Below are positions 8,782-17,170 of a stretch of 64,000 nt of DNA, one piece after another. How positions within the stretch are numbered: the stretch's first letter is position 1; every line of letters begins with the position of its first letter. The translations under genes and the position numbers were made by a program. Under the pieces are notes generated by a model. The model was not told the DNA's origin and did not search any database. It was given only the letters and a program-made list of their open reading frames with translations. Source of the DNA: Rhodopseudomonas sp. (GTDB lineage Bacteria > Pseudomonadota > Alphaproteobacteria > Rhizobiales > Xanthobacteraceae); assembly GCA_016124795.1 (NCBI GenBank), contig WGNB01000036.1, forward strand, positions 42,374-106,373, written 5' to 3'.

Positions 8782-9576
8782 TCACAACATCGCCCAGCCG
8801 CCGTCGACCGGCAGGTCGGCGCCGGTGATCTGGCGGGACACGTCGCTCGCCAGAAACAGGCAGGCATTGGCCACGTCGTCGTCGACGGTCACGCGGCGAA
8901 GTGCGTAATCGGCGGCGTGCCGCTCCATCGCCTCTTCGAGCGTGATACCGAGCCGCTTGGCCATATCGGCGCAAACCTTCTCGCGGAAGCGCGGACCATC
9001 GACCATACCGGGCGCGACGCAATTGACGTTGATGTTATACTGGCCGACCTCGAGTGCGAAACTCTTGGTGATACCGCGCAGGCCCCATTTCGAGGCCGAA
9101 TAAGCCATCCGGCCGGCGCGACCGCGCATGCCGAAAGTGCCGCCGACGTTGACGATCTTGCCGTCACGCTGCGCAATCATGGTCGGCAGCACGGCGCGCA
9201 TGGCATGAAAGCAGCCGTTCATGTTGAGGGTAACGATATCGTCGAATTCTTGCGGTGTCGTCTCGACGCCGGTCTTGCCGATCGGCCCGGAGCCGCCGGC
9301 AACGTTGACCAGAATATCGATGCGATCACCATAGGCTTCGCGGGTCTTCCGCGCCGCCACTTCGCATTGCGCCGCGTCGGTCAGATCGCAGGCCACGACA
9401 ATCGCCTGCGCGCCGGACGCGCGAACTTCATTGGCGACCGGCTCAATCGCCGCGACATCGCGTCCGATCAATGCAAGCCTGGCGCCTTCCGCGGCGAAGG
9501 CCCGCGTAATAGCGGCGCCCATGCCCTTGGCCGGACCGGTGATAATCGCCACCCGGCCTTCGAGTTTCAAATCCAT
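8782..9576 (-). CDS. Short-chain dehydrogenase/reductase (SDR) with atypical catalytic Ser position
   Basis: A 264-residue Rossmann-fold oxidoreductase. The cofactor motif TGPAKGMG is at residues 13-20, NVAGG at 91-95, and the catalytic pair Tyr159/Lys163 in MAYSASK. The usual Ser thirteen residues before Tyr is Gly146 here, followed by Thr147 (NVGGTFG). Thr147 may substitute, or activity may be altered. The start at 9576 gives the normal SDR N-terminus (MDLKLEGRVAIITG). It lies between the binding protein and the amidohydrolase in one operon, so it probably oxidises or reduces a related intermediate. Confidence 0.9.
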   Translation of the reverse strand: MDLKLEGRVAIITGPAKGMGAAITRAFAAEGARLALIGRDVAAIEPVANEVRASGAQAIVVACDLTDAAQCEVAARKTREAYGDRIDILVNVAGGSGPIGKTGVETTPQEFDDIVTLNMNGCFHAMRAVLPTMIAQRDGKIVNVGGTFGMRGRAGRMAYSASKWGLRGITKSFALEVGQYNINVNCVAPGMVDGPRFREKVCADMAKRLGITLEEAMERHAADYALRRVTVDDDVANACLFLASDVSRQITGADLPVDGGWAML

Positions 9577-9609
9577 TGTCGCACCCGCTGAACATCGCTT
9601 GAGAAGAAG

Positions 9610-9637
9610 CCGTTCCCCCAAAGAAGCGGGGGAACGG
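9610..9637. other. Intercistronic hairpin between binding-protein and SDR genes
   Basis: Perfect 10-bp arms ccgttccccc and gggggaacgg flank an 8-base loop in the 82-base gap after the binding-protein stop. There is no U-run on the transcribed (minus) strand. Such hairpins commonly protect the 3' end of binding-protein mRNA and set higher expression than the downstream genes; that role is inferred. Confidence 0.6.
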
Positions 9638-9658
9638 CCGAGTTTGGCAGGCGGGTCG

Positions 9659-10699
9659 TTAGAACAGCTTCTTGGGCAGATCGGCGACCGGCGGCATGAA
9701 CTTGTCGGTGTAAATTTCATCGACGGCCGGCGTGCGCGGCAACTTGTTAGCCTTGACCAGGATGTCGATCGACTTCTTCAGGCGCGCCTTGTCGACATTA
9801 CCGAGGCCGATCTTGGCGATTTCCGGCGAGTTCATCTCGTCATGCAACGTCGCCTCGAAACGTTCCTTCTCGACGGAAGCCTTGATCAGCGGCTCGCGTT
9901 TGACGACAGCCGCAATCGCGGCGTCCGGGTCCTTCAGCGCGTCCTTCAGGCCATGATTGATCGCGGCGATCAGGCCCTTGACGACTTCCGGATGCTCTTC
10001 AGTCAGCTTTTTGGAGACAATGATGGCGTTGGAATAGAGGTCCATGCCGTAATCGCCGTACTTGATATAACGGATGTCCTTGTCCGACACGCCCATCAGC
10101 TTCGCCGAGAACCGGATGGTGTTGACGTAGCCGAACACGCCGTCGACCTGCTTGTTCATCAGCATCTGCTCGCGCAGGTTCGGCTGCATGTTGGTGACTT
10201 CGATCTTGCTGCAATCGATCTTGGCGATATCGCAGAAGGCCGGGAACAGCTTGAGCGCGCCGTCGCCGGCGGCGCCACCGAGCTTCTTGCCAACCAGATC
10301 CTTCGGCGTCTTGATCGCGCTGTCGGCGCGCACCGCGATGGTAAAGGGCGGTTGATTGTACATGACGTAGACCGCGATCGGCGCCTCCTTCGGCTTCGTC
10401 GCGGCGAACTGGATCAGCGCATTAATGTCGCCAAATCCGACGCCATAGGTGCCGCTTGCAACCAGCGGGATGGGCGCACCGGAGCCATTGCCCTGATCCA
10501 TGGTGATGTCGATGCCAGCGGCTTTGAAATAGCCGCGGTCCTGCGCGAGGAAGAACCAGCCCTGCGGACCCTGGTATTTCCAGTTCAGCACCATTTTAAG
10601 CTTCGTTTCGGCGGCGGCGGGCGCCGCCGTCATCATCGGAACGGCGATACCAATCGCGGCGGTGGCCGCGATCAGGAAGTTACGGGCGGAAAAAGTCAT
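9659..10699 (-). CDS. ABC transporter substrate-binding protein, NMT1/THI5-like
   Basis: A 346-residue periplasmic protein. A Sec signal (MTFSARNFLIAATAAIGIAV, cleaved near AAPAAAE) precedes a type-II binding fold with NWKYQGPQGWFFLAQDRGYF and GFGDINALIQFA, typical of the NMT1/THI5 and NitT/TauT families that often bind pyrimidine-like or organic-sulfur ligands. The start is fixed by an AGGAGA site eight to ten bases upstream of the ATG at 10699. It is the first gene of the minus-strand importer operon and is divergent from a LysR gene. The ligand is unknown; a pyrimidine or cyclic ureide is a reasonable guess from context. Confidence 0.92.
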   Translation of the reverse strand: MTFSARNFLIAATAAIGIAVPMMTAAPAAAETKLKMVLNWKYQGPQGWFFLAQDRGYFKAAGIDITMDQGNGSGAPIPLVASGTYGVGFGDINALIQFAATKPKEAPIAVYVMYNQPPFTIAVRADSAIKTPKDLVGKKLGGAAGDGALKLFPAFCDIAKIDCSKIEVTNMQPNLREQMLMNKQVDGVFGYVNTIRFSAKLMGVSDKDIRYIKYGDYGMDLYSNAIIVSKKLTEEHPEVVKGLIAAINHGLKDALKDPDAAIAAVVKREPLIKASVEKERFEATLHDEMNSPEIAKIGLGNVDKARLKKSIDILVKANKLPRTPAVDEIYTDKFMPPVADLPKKLF

Positions 10700-10764
10700 T
10701 GAGGGATCTCCTGTCCAGAATTCCGCCAAACCCTAACCCGCTGCGGCGTTGCTTTCTGCTGCTG

Positions 10765-10791
10765 TTTTTCGGCTAGACTGGTGCCGAAAAA
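10765..10791. promoter_or_regulatory. Inverted repeat in the divergent LysR/ABC-operon promoter region
   Basis: Nine-base arms tttttcggc (10765-10773) and gccgaaaaa (10783-10791) are separated by nine bases. The site lies 26 bases upstream of the LysR start and 65 bases upstream of the binding-protein start. A location between divergent genes is typical for LysR binding sites, so this is a candidate site controlling both genes. Confidence 0.5.
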
Positions 10792-10817
10792 GCATCACCC
10801 CCGGACGAGGCCCGCCG

Positions 10818-11762
10818 ATGAAGCATTTGCGCATTCTCGACTACGTCGATGAAGTGGCCCGGTCCCGCTCGATCCGCAGGGCAGCCGAGCAACTCAATGT
10901 GACCGCCTCGGCGGTCAATCGCCGCATTGCCGACCTTGAGGAAGAACTCGGCGCGGTGTTGTTCGACCGTCAGCCGAACGGCGTGCGCCTGACCGCGGCC
11001 GGCGAGGTTTTCGTCAATTACCTGCGCAAGCAGAATGGCGAAGCCGAACGCATGAAATCGCAGATCGAGGACCTCAAGGGCCTACGGCGTGGCACCGTGC
11101 GGCTGGCCTGCAGTCAGGCCCTGGCGCTCGACTTCCTGCCAAGGATCGTCGCCGAATTTCACAAAACCCATCCAAAAGTCGAATTCAACATCAAGGTCGT
11201 CGATCACGAATACGCCATGGCGGCGCTGGCCGCCTTTGAAGTCGACCTTGTGCTGGTGTTCCGGCCGCCGTTTCTGGCGAATTTCCATCCGATGATGACG
11301 CTGGAACAACGGCTGGTGGCGGTCATGGCCAAGACGCATCCGCTCGCGAAAGCGTCGGGCAAAGCGCGCAAGCTGCGATTGCGCGATTGCGCTGCCCACC
11401 CGGTCGCATTAGCCGAGCGCTCGATCGGCGGCCGGCAATTGCTCGAAGAAGTGATGGCCCGCACCGGACTGCGATTCAACATCATGGCGGAATCGAACTC
11501 ATTCGAGATGCTGCGCGGCCTCGTCATTCACGCCGGATTGATTTCATTTCAGATCCAGATCGGCGCACTGCCGGACGGCAACAAGCTCGGCCTGGTGGCG
11601 CGCGAGATCGACGCCCGCGACATGCCCACCGCGAAGCTCGTGTTCGGCGGTCTGCGCGACCGCAACCTGCCGGTCGCCACCGCCGTTTTTGCCGAACTGG
11701 TTAAACGCCGTCTGGAAGCATTGGTAAATGCCGACATAGGCAGTGGGCATCGCAAGACATAA
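10818..11762 (+). CDS. LysR-family transcriptional regulator
   Basis: A 314-residue regulator. The N-terminal winged helix (MKHLRILDYVDEVARSRSIR, with AAEQLNVTASAVNRRIADLE as recognition region) is followed by the LysR effector-binding domain from about residue 90 (RGTVRLACSQAL). ATG 10818 is preceded by GAGG at a good distance. It is divergent from the ABC/amidohydrolase operon and is the obvious candidate to control it, probably in response to the imported compound. It could also affect the URC genes that start 231 bases downstream. Confidence 0.93.
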   Translation: MKHLRILDYVDEVARSRSIRRAAEQLNVTASAVNRRIADLEEELGAVLFDRQPNGVRLTAAGEVFVNYLRKQNGEAERMKSQIEDLKGLRRGTVRLACSQALALDFLPRIVAEFHKTHPKVEFNIKVVDHEYAMAALAAFEVDLVLVFRPPFLANFHPMMTLEQRLVAVMAKTHPLAKASGKARKLRLRDCAAHPVALAERSIGGRQLLEEVMARTGLRFNIMAESNSFEMLRGLVIHAGLISFQIQIGALPDGNKLGLVAREIDARDMPTAKLVFGGLRDRNLPVATAVFAELVKRRLEALVNADIGSGHRKT

Positions 11763-11992
11763 ATGACAGCCATGCCTGCCGCGCCGATTGCCGGTCGCGG
11801 AAGCGTCACTATATTTAACTTGCAAAGGGCGGGCGACGAGACCTAACCTGAGCAACGATTACAACATTCTGCACGACTGGCCCGTCCTCGGTGGCGGGCC
11901 GTATCCGTTTTGGCGGCGTGTGAAGTAATCCGCCGAAGCCGCTTGCGATAAAGACACCTGCCGTTACAGCGCCACGAAAACAGTTGAACATC

Positions 11993-13249
11993 ATGACCCG
12001 TTCAAACCGGCCCAACCACATCCGCCTCACCTCCCATCCGGAACCAGGCGGCAAGCAGCGGTTTCCGATCCACTGGGGCGCACCGACCGCACGTGAACGC
12101 GGCCCTATCATCGGCACGGTATCGCGGCCCGGCGACCGCAATGTCATTGGCACCCATGGCGGCTCTTATGCGCTGTATCGCGCGCTCGCGGTCTCGGCTG
12201 GCGCGCTCGATCCGATCCGCCGCCCCGACCTGACCAATACTTATCCGGCGGCCGCCATCGGCCCCTTCCCGCAATGGACCGATCCGCGCCGCATCGTTTC
12301 GCTCGATCCCTGGGGCCATCTGGTCGCCGAAAACTTCAAGGACGAAATCGCCGAGGGCGCCGATATCCGTCCCAGCATTGCCATCACCAAGGCGCGGCTC
12401 GATCTCATCGAAATGCAGGACGCCGTGCGCGCCGGCCGCTTGAAAGTCGATGGTGAACTGGTGCGTGAAAACGGCAGCATCGGCGTGACCAAGATCGCGG
12501 TCGATCCGGTCTGGTATCTGCCGGGCATCGCCGAACGCTTCAAAACATCGGAGAACGCCCTGCGTCGCGTTCTGTTCGAGCAAACTGCCGGCATGTTCCC
12601 CGAACTGGTGACCCGGCCGGATCTTCAAGTGTTTCTACCGCCGATCGGTGGCATCACCGTCTATCTGTTCGGCGACGTCAGCAAGCTGAATAACCCGGCG
12701 ACCAAGATCACCTGCCGCGTTCACGACGAGTGCAACGGTTCCGACGTTTTCGGCTCCGATATCTGCACCTGCCGGCCTTACCTCATTCACGGTATCGAAG
12801 AATGCGCGCGCGGCGCGCAGGACGGCGGCCTGGGCATCATCGTCTATAACCGCAAGGAAGGCCGCGCGCTCGGCGAGGTTACCAAATTCCTGGTTTACAA
12901 TGCCCGCAAGCGTCAGGAAGGCGGCGATGCCGCCTCGGCCTATTTCGAGCGGACCGAATGCGTCGCCGGCGTGCAGGACGCACGTTTCCAACAATTAATG
13001 CCCGATGTCATCAACTGGCTTGGCCTGAAGCGGATCGATCGCTTCGTATCGATGAGCGACATGAAATACAACGCCATGGTCGAACAGGGCGTCGAGATCG
13101 TCGAACGAATCCCGATTCCCGACGAATTGGTGCCGGCCGACGCCCATGTCGAAATCGCCGCCAAGAAAGCCGCCGGTTACTATTCGCCGGACGCGCCCAA
13201 GCCACAGGACCTGACCGGAACCGTCGGCCGCGACCTCAACAAATACTAA
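11993..13249 (+). CDS. urc1: Urc1-like GTP cyclohydrolase II homologue (uracil catabolism)
   Basis: A 418-residue protein. An N-terminal ~200 residues not found in RibA precede a GTP cyclohydrolase II-like core. The three zinc Cys are kept (Cys247, Cys258, Cys260 in HDECNGSDVFGSDICTC), as is the NRKEGRALGEVTK block at about 286, matching the RibA YLRQEGRGIGL motif. In fungi Urc1 is needed for uracil catabolism, where the nucleotide form of uracil is ring-opened. The next two genes are Urc4 (DUF1688) and a uracil phosphoribosyltransferase homologue, which supports this role over riboflavin synthesis. ATG 11993 is preferred over an in-frame TTG three codons upstream; no strong ribosome site is visible. 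Confidence 0.88.
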   Translation: MTRSNRPNHIRLTSHPEPGGKQRFPIHWGAPTARERGPIIGTVSRPGDRNVIGTHGGSYALYRALAVSAGALDPIRRPDLTNTYPAAAIGPFPQWTDPRRIVSLDPWGHLVAENFKDEIAEGADIRPSIAITKARLDLIEMQDAVRAGRLKVDGELVRENGSIGVTKIAVDPVWYLPGIAERFKTSENALRRVLFEQTAGMFPELVTRPDLQVFLPPIGGITVYLFGDVSKLNNPATKITCRVHDECNGSDVFGSDICTCRPYLIHGIEECARGAQDGGLGIIVYNRKEGRALGEVTKFLVYNARKRQEGGDAASAYFERTECVAGVQDARFQQLMPDVINWLGLKRIDRFVSMSDMKYNAMVEQGVEIVERIPIPDELVPADAHVEIAAKKAAGYYSPDAPKPQDLTGTVGRDLNKY

Positions 13250-13260
13250 GAACGAAACAT

Positions 13261-13285
13261 CGGCGCCGGGATAGTCCCGGCGCCG
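13261..13285. terminator. Strong hairpin between urc1 and urc4
   Basis: Perfect 11-bp arms cggcgccggga and tcccggcgccg enclose a TAG loop, 11 bases after the urc1 stop. A short T-tract (cctttt) follows about ten bases later. It could be a partial terminator or an mRNA-stabilising hairpin that lowers urc4 expression relative to urc1. Confidence 0.55.
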
Positions 13286-13313
13286 CGAACGATTCCTTTT
13301 GGCCTGCCGATTG

Positions 13314-14564
13314 ATGGCGCTCCTGATGAATTCCGAAACGGCCGCCGCAATGTCTCTCCTCAGCGCCCAAGCCGTTCGCGCGCGCGCGCAAACGATGCTG
13401 ACGCTTGGGCTTGAAGACCGGCTGCCGAATTTCAGGGTCGATCTGTCTCAACTCGACGCAATCGCCGAACGCGTACTGGCGGTGACGCGCCAGGCTTATC
13501 CCTCGCTCGACATCCCGTTCCATTCCCGCTGGCGACACTTCGTCGTCAACGGCACGGATCGATTTGCCGTTATTGCCAACCAGGCACCATGGCGCGACGC
13601 CGCGGCAAGGGCGCGCGCCGAATTCGATCTCGCCATCGTCAGCGTCTTTCTCGATGCCGGCGCCGGTGCGCAATGGCGCTATAACGATCCGGTCAGCGGC
13701 CAGGCCATCGGCCGCTCCGAAGGTCTGGCGCTCGCCAGCCTCGACATGTTCGCGGCCGGCGCATTTTCAGCCGACCCTCAGAACCCGTTGCGAGTCGATG
13801 CCACCGTACTGGCCGCGCTAACCGCGGACCAACTGGCCAAGGGCTTTCAGGTCACCGCCGATAATCCGTTGGTCGGTCTCGACGGTCGCGCGGCATTGCT
13901 GCGCAGGCTTGGCGCTTTGATGCACGAAAAGCCGGCCGTCTTTGCCGGCAGCGATAGCGCCCGACCGGGCGGGCTGTTCGATCACATGACAGCACACAGC
14001 GGCAACACGACAACCATTGCCGCGCCACATATTCTTGCCACGCTGCTCGTCGAACTCGGGCCGATCTGGCCGTCCCGCCTCACGCTCGGCGGCGTCCCAT
14101 TGGGCGATTGCTGGCGGCACAGCTCGATCAGGACCGCCGACGCGACAAACGGTCTCGTCCCGTTACACAAATTATCGCAGTGGTTGTCTTATTCATTGAT
14201 CGAGCCGCTGCAACGCGCCGGCCTGACCGTGTCCGACATCGATGGACTCACCGGCCTCGCCGAATATCGCAACGGCGGCCTCTTCGTCGATGGCGGGGTC
14301 CTCAAGCTTCGCGACGTAGCGCAATTGACGCAAGCGCACGATGCCGGCTCGGAACTGGTGGTCGAATGGCGCGCTCTAACGGTTGCATTGCTCGACAAAC
14401 TGGCAGCGACCATTCGCGAGCGTTTGAACATGGACGCGGTCAGTCTGCCGCTGGCGAAAATTCTCGAAGGCGGCACCTGGGCAACCGGGCGCGTACTGGC
14501 GCGCGAACGGCGGCCGGACAGTTCGCCGCCGATTACGGTCATCAGCGACGGCACGGTATTTTAG
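13314..14564 (+). CDS. urc4: Urc4-like DUF1688 protein (uracil catabolism)
   Basis: A 416-residue protein recognised as the DUF1688/URC4 family by its N-terminal [12 protein letters not shown] and GLEDRLPNF, the FHSRWRHF segment, the [10 protein letters not shown] block, and the C-terminal [16 protein letters not shown]. The biochemical role is still poorly defined; in yeast it is essential for uracil use through the URC pathway together with Urc1 and a phosphoribosyltransferase. ATG 13314 is used; in-frame ATGs at 13326 and 13350 are alternatives. Its TAG stop lies within the ribosome site of the next gene (TAGGAGC), showing tight coupling to it. Confidence 0.87.
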   Translation: MALLMNSETAAAMSLLSAQAVRARAQTMLTLGLEDRLPNFRVDLSQLDAIAERVLAVTRQAYPSLDIPFHSRWRHFVVNGTDRFAVIANQAPWRDAAARARAEFDLAIVSVFLDAGAGAQWRYNDPVSGQAIGRSEGLALASLDMFAAGAFSADPQNPLRVDATVLAALTADQLAKGFQVTADNPLVGLDGRAALLRRLGALMHEKPAVFAGSDSARPGGLFDHMTAHSGNTTTIAAPHILATLLVELGPIWPSRLTLGGVPLGDCWRHSSIRTADATNGLVPLHKLSQWLSYSLIEPLQRAGLTVSDIDGLTGLAEYRNGGLFVDGGVLKLRDVAQLTQAHDAGSELVVEWRALTVALLDKLAATIRERLNMDAVSLPLAKILEGGTWATGRVLARERRPDSSPPITVISDGTVF

Positions 14565-14575
14565 GAGCAAGACAT

Positions 14576-15211
14576 ATGGCCATCGAGGGCGTCACCGTCG
14601 TCAATCATCCGCTGGTGCAGCACAAGCTGACCTTGATCCGCGACAAAAGTCTGTCGACCAAGTCATTTCGCGAACTGCTGAGCGAAATCGGCATGTTGCT
14701 GTGTTACGAAGTGACGCGCGACCTGCCGCTCGAGATGACCGAAATCGAAACGCCGATGGCACGGATGAAGTCGCCGAAGCTCGCCGGCAAAAAACTGGTA
14801 TTCGCGCCGATCCTGCGCGCCGGTCTGACCTTCGCCCAAGGCATGCTCGATCTCGTGCCTGTGGCCCGCGTCGCGCATATCGGCATGTATCGCGAACCGG
14901 AAACATTTTCGGCGGTCGAATATTTCCTGAAGACGCCATCCGATATCGCCGAACGACTGGTCATCGTTATCGTGCCGGTACTGGCGACCGCGAATACGGC
15001 AGTCGCCGCCGTCGATCGGCTGAAAGAACGCGGCGCCAAGGATGTCCGGCTGGTCTGCATGGTCAGTGCGCCGGAAGGCATCGAACGGATGCGCGGCATT
15101 CATCCCGACGTTCACATCTGGACGGCGGCGATCGACGAACGGCTCAACGAACAAGGCTTCATCATTCCCGGGCTCGGCGACGCCGGCGACCGCGCCTACG
15201 GCACCAAATAA
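14576..15211 (+). CDS. upp: Uracil phosphoribosyltransferase-like protein with diverged PRPP loop
   Basis: A 211-residue type I phosphoribosyltransferase-like enzyme expected to make UMP from uracil and [20 protein letters not shown] and the uracil-binding [16 protein letters not shown] tail match Upp closely. The PRPP loop, usually DPMLATGGS, here reads VPVLATANT (residues 133-141): the acidic residue and both glycines are replaced. The ATG at 14576 has an AGGAG site overlapping the urc4 stop. It corresponds to Urc6 of the fungal pathway, giving the order urc1-urc4-upp. The loop change raises doubt about normal PRPP use. Confidence 0.9.
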   Translation: MAIEGVTVVNHPLVQHKLTLIRDKSLSTKSFRELLSEIGMLLCYEVTRDLPLEMTEIETPMARMKSPKLAGKKLVFAPILRAGLTFAQGMLDLVPVARVAHIGMYREPETFSAVEYFLKTPSDIAERLVIVIVPVLATANTAVAAVDRLKERGAKDVRLVCMVSAPEGIERMRGIHPDVHIWTAAIDERLNEQGFIIPGLGDAGDRAYGTK

Positions 15212-15289
15212 AAATCCCGTTCTGTCGCGCCGGTGGCGCGATTCATCCAGCGCCGCCAGCGAACACACGACATTTTTTGAGACACGACC

Positions 15290-16171
15290 ATGACCGCCAA
15301 GCTGATCGATGGCAACGCGATAGCCCGCAAAGTCCGCGAGGAGATTCGTGTCCGCGTTGAAGTGCTGAAGCAAAAACATGGCGTCGCGCCCGGTCTCGCC
15401 GTGATCCTGATCGGCGAGGACCCGGCGTCCAAGGTTTACGTCCGCAACAAGATCAGAGCCTGCGCCGAGGTCGGCATTGAATCGCAGGTGGTCCGTTTCC
15501 CCACCACCGTCTCCGAACAGGAAGTCCTCGATTGCATCGAGCGTCTCAACAAGGACGCAGCAATCAACGGCATCCTCGTGCAGTTGCCGATCCCGCCGAC
15601 GATCTCGATCAGGGCGGTGCTCGAAACCATCTCGGTGGACAAGGACGTCGACGGTTTCCATCTCTACAATGTCGGCGGCTTGATCGCCGGAGATTCGGTA
15701 TTCCCACCCTGTACGCCTTATGGCGTGCAAAAGATTCTCGAATACGAAGGCATTCCGCTGGAAGGGCGCAACGTCACCGTGGTCGGCGCCAGCAACATTG
15801 TCGGCAAACCGATGGCGCTGATGCTGATGCAGAGCGAAGCAACGGTCGCCATCTGCCATGCCAAGACACGCGATCTCGCGCAATACACGATCCTGGCCGA
15901 CATCCTCGTCGTCGCCGCCGGCAAGCCCAACCTGATTTTGCCGCAAATGGTCCGGACCGGCGCCGTCGTCATCGACGTCGGCATCAACCGTCTGCCCGAC
16001 GGCCGCCTTGTCGGCGATGTCGATTTCGAAGGGGTGCGTCAAAAGGCGTCGCACATCACGCCGGTGCCGGGCGGCGTCGGACCGATGACGGTGACGATGC
16101 TTCTCTACAACACGGTGGCGTCTGCCGAACGCGAAGCCAACCATGCAGCGGCAGGCCAGATCGCGCGATAA
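15290..16171 (+). CDS. folD: Bifunctional methylene-THF dehydrogenase/methenyl-THF cyclohydrolase FolD
   Basis: A 293-residue cytosolic folate enzyme interconverting 5,10-methylene-, methenyl- and 10-formyl-tetrahydrofolate. Family signatures are intact: SKVYVRNKIRAC with the catalytic Tyr and Lys, GILVQLPIP, KDVDGFH, PCTPYGV, the NADP-binding VVGASNIVGKP and GVGPMTVTMLL. It follows the phosphoribosyltransferase gene by 78 bases on the same strand and could be read through from the URC operon, although folD is usually housekeeping. No anomalies are seen. Confidence 0.96.
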   Translation: MTAKLIDGNAIARKVREEIRVRVEVLKQKHGVAPGLAVILIGEDPASKVYVRNKIRACAEVGIESQVVRFPTTVSEQEVLDCIERLNKDAAINGILVQLPIPPTISIRAVLETISVDKDVDGFHLYNVGGLIAGDSVFPPCTPYGVQKILEYEGIPLEGRNVTVVGASNIVGKPMALMLMQSEATVAICHAKTRDLAQYTILADILVVAAGKPNLILPQMVRTGAVVIDVGINRLPDGRLVGDVDFEGVRQKASHITPVPGGVGPMTVTMLLYNTVASAEREANHAAAGQIAR

Positions 16172-16175
16172 AAAC

Positions 16176-16252
16176 TGGCGGTCCCGAGAGGAGTCGAACC
16201 TCCGACCTTCGGTTTAGGAAACCGCTGCTCTATCCTGCTGAGCTACGGGACC
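16176..16252 (-). tRNA. tRNA-Arg (anticodon CCU)
   Basis: On the minus strand a full cloverleaf can be folded: acceptor arm GGTCCCG/CGGGACC, anticodon stem CGGTT/AACCG around the loop TTCCTAA (anticodon CCT), and T-arm with GGTTCGACTCC. The discriminator G and a templated CCA (16176-16178 in complement) are encoded. It lies five bases from the folD stop. No integrase or duplicated 3' end is seen in the window. Confidence 0.96.
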
Positions 16253-16353
16253 GGCGCACCGCGATTTAGCACAGGGATTCCGGCCGCGCACCCATCGATC
16301 GGTGCCAGGACCGCCATATTGACGGCATCGGCAGCAAATTCCGACAATCCGGC

Positions 16354-17151
16354 ATGGCCCCACCGCGCCCCTGCCGCTACTGCAAGCCCGTGATTGCCAT
16401 TGCATTGGCGATGGTGCTTGGGCTGGCGCCATGCCCGGACCGCGCCCACGCGCAGGCCGCCTGCGGGAACGCCGCGATCGGGAGCGGCACGGTCGCCGCC
16501 GTCCGCGACGGGCGCACCGTTCTTCTGGCCAACGGACATGAAGTCCGGCTGACCGCGATCGAATCCGGCGTCGACGGCGGCACCATGCTGCACCACCTGA
16601 CTATTGGTAAAATCGTCCGGTTATCGCGGCCGGAGGGTGGAAAAACGGGCGAATTCGACCGCTACGGCCGTCTAATCGCCTTTGCTACGCCCGAAGACGC
16701 GGCGCAATCGCTTCAGATGACACTTCTGAACGCCGGCCAAGCACTGGTTTCGGCGCGAATCGGCAGCAAAGCCTGCGCCGACGTCCTGTTATCGGCCGAA
16801 AAAGCCGCCCGCGCCGCCAAACGTGGGCTGTGGGCCAACCCCAATTCCGCCCCTTTAAGTTCCGACAACCTTGCAGGGCTCGAAGCCTCGCGGGGGCATT
16901 TCGCGCTGGTCGAAGGCCATGTATTGTCGGTCCGGGAGAGCGGCGCCATCGTTTATGTCAATTTCGGGCGGCACTGGACCCGTGATTTCACCGTCACGGT
17001 TCTCAAACGCCAGCGGCGCGCTTTCGCGGCCGCCGGCATCGATTTGACCAGGCTCGAAGGCCGCCGCATCAGGGTGCGCGGCTTTATCGAGCAACGCGGC
17101 GGCCCGATCATCGCGGCCACCGCGCCGGAGCAGATCGAACTTATCGAATGA
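16354..17151 (+). CDS. Secreted SNase-fold (thermonuclease-like) protein lacking a catalytic Glu
   Basis: A 265-residue exported protein. A signal peptide (VIAIALAMVLGLAPC..RAHAQA) precedes a staphylococcal nuclease-like fold from about residue 43. Arg65 (equivalent of SNase Arg35) and Arg106 (DRYGR, equivalent of Arg87) are present. The position of the general base Glu43 is Val73 in RLTAIESGV, and Asp40 is Glu70. It may therefore bind rather than cleave nucleic acid. A second beta-rich region (residues 180-262) follows. It runs straight into the M48 protease gene, a common pairing in Rhizobiales. Confidence 0.8.
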   Translation: MAPPRPCRYCKPVIAIALAMVLGLAPCPDRAHAQAACGNAAIGSGTVAAVRDGRTVLLANGHEVRLTAIESGVDGGTMLHHLTIGKIVRLSRPEGGKTGEFDRYGRLIAFATPEDAAQSLQMTLLNAGQALVSARIGSKACADVLLSAEKAARAAKRGLWANPNSAPLSSDNLAGLEASRGHFALVEGHVLSVRESGAIVYVNFGRHWTRDFTVTVLKRQRRAFAAAGIDLTRLEGRRIRVRGFIEQRGGPIIAATAPEQIELIE

Positions 17152-17170
17152 CGTTATGCGTAAGGGCTCA

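Noticed and set aside
16176..16252. tRNA-Arg as an integration site
   Set aside because: No integrase, no duplicated 3' end of the tRNA and normal composition on both sides.
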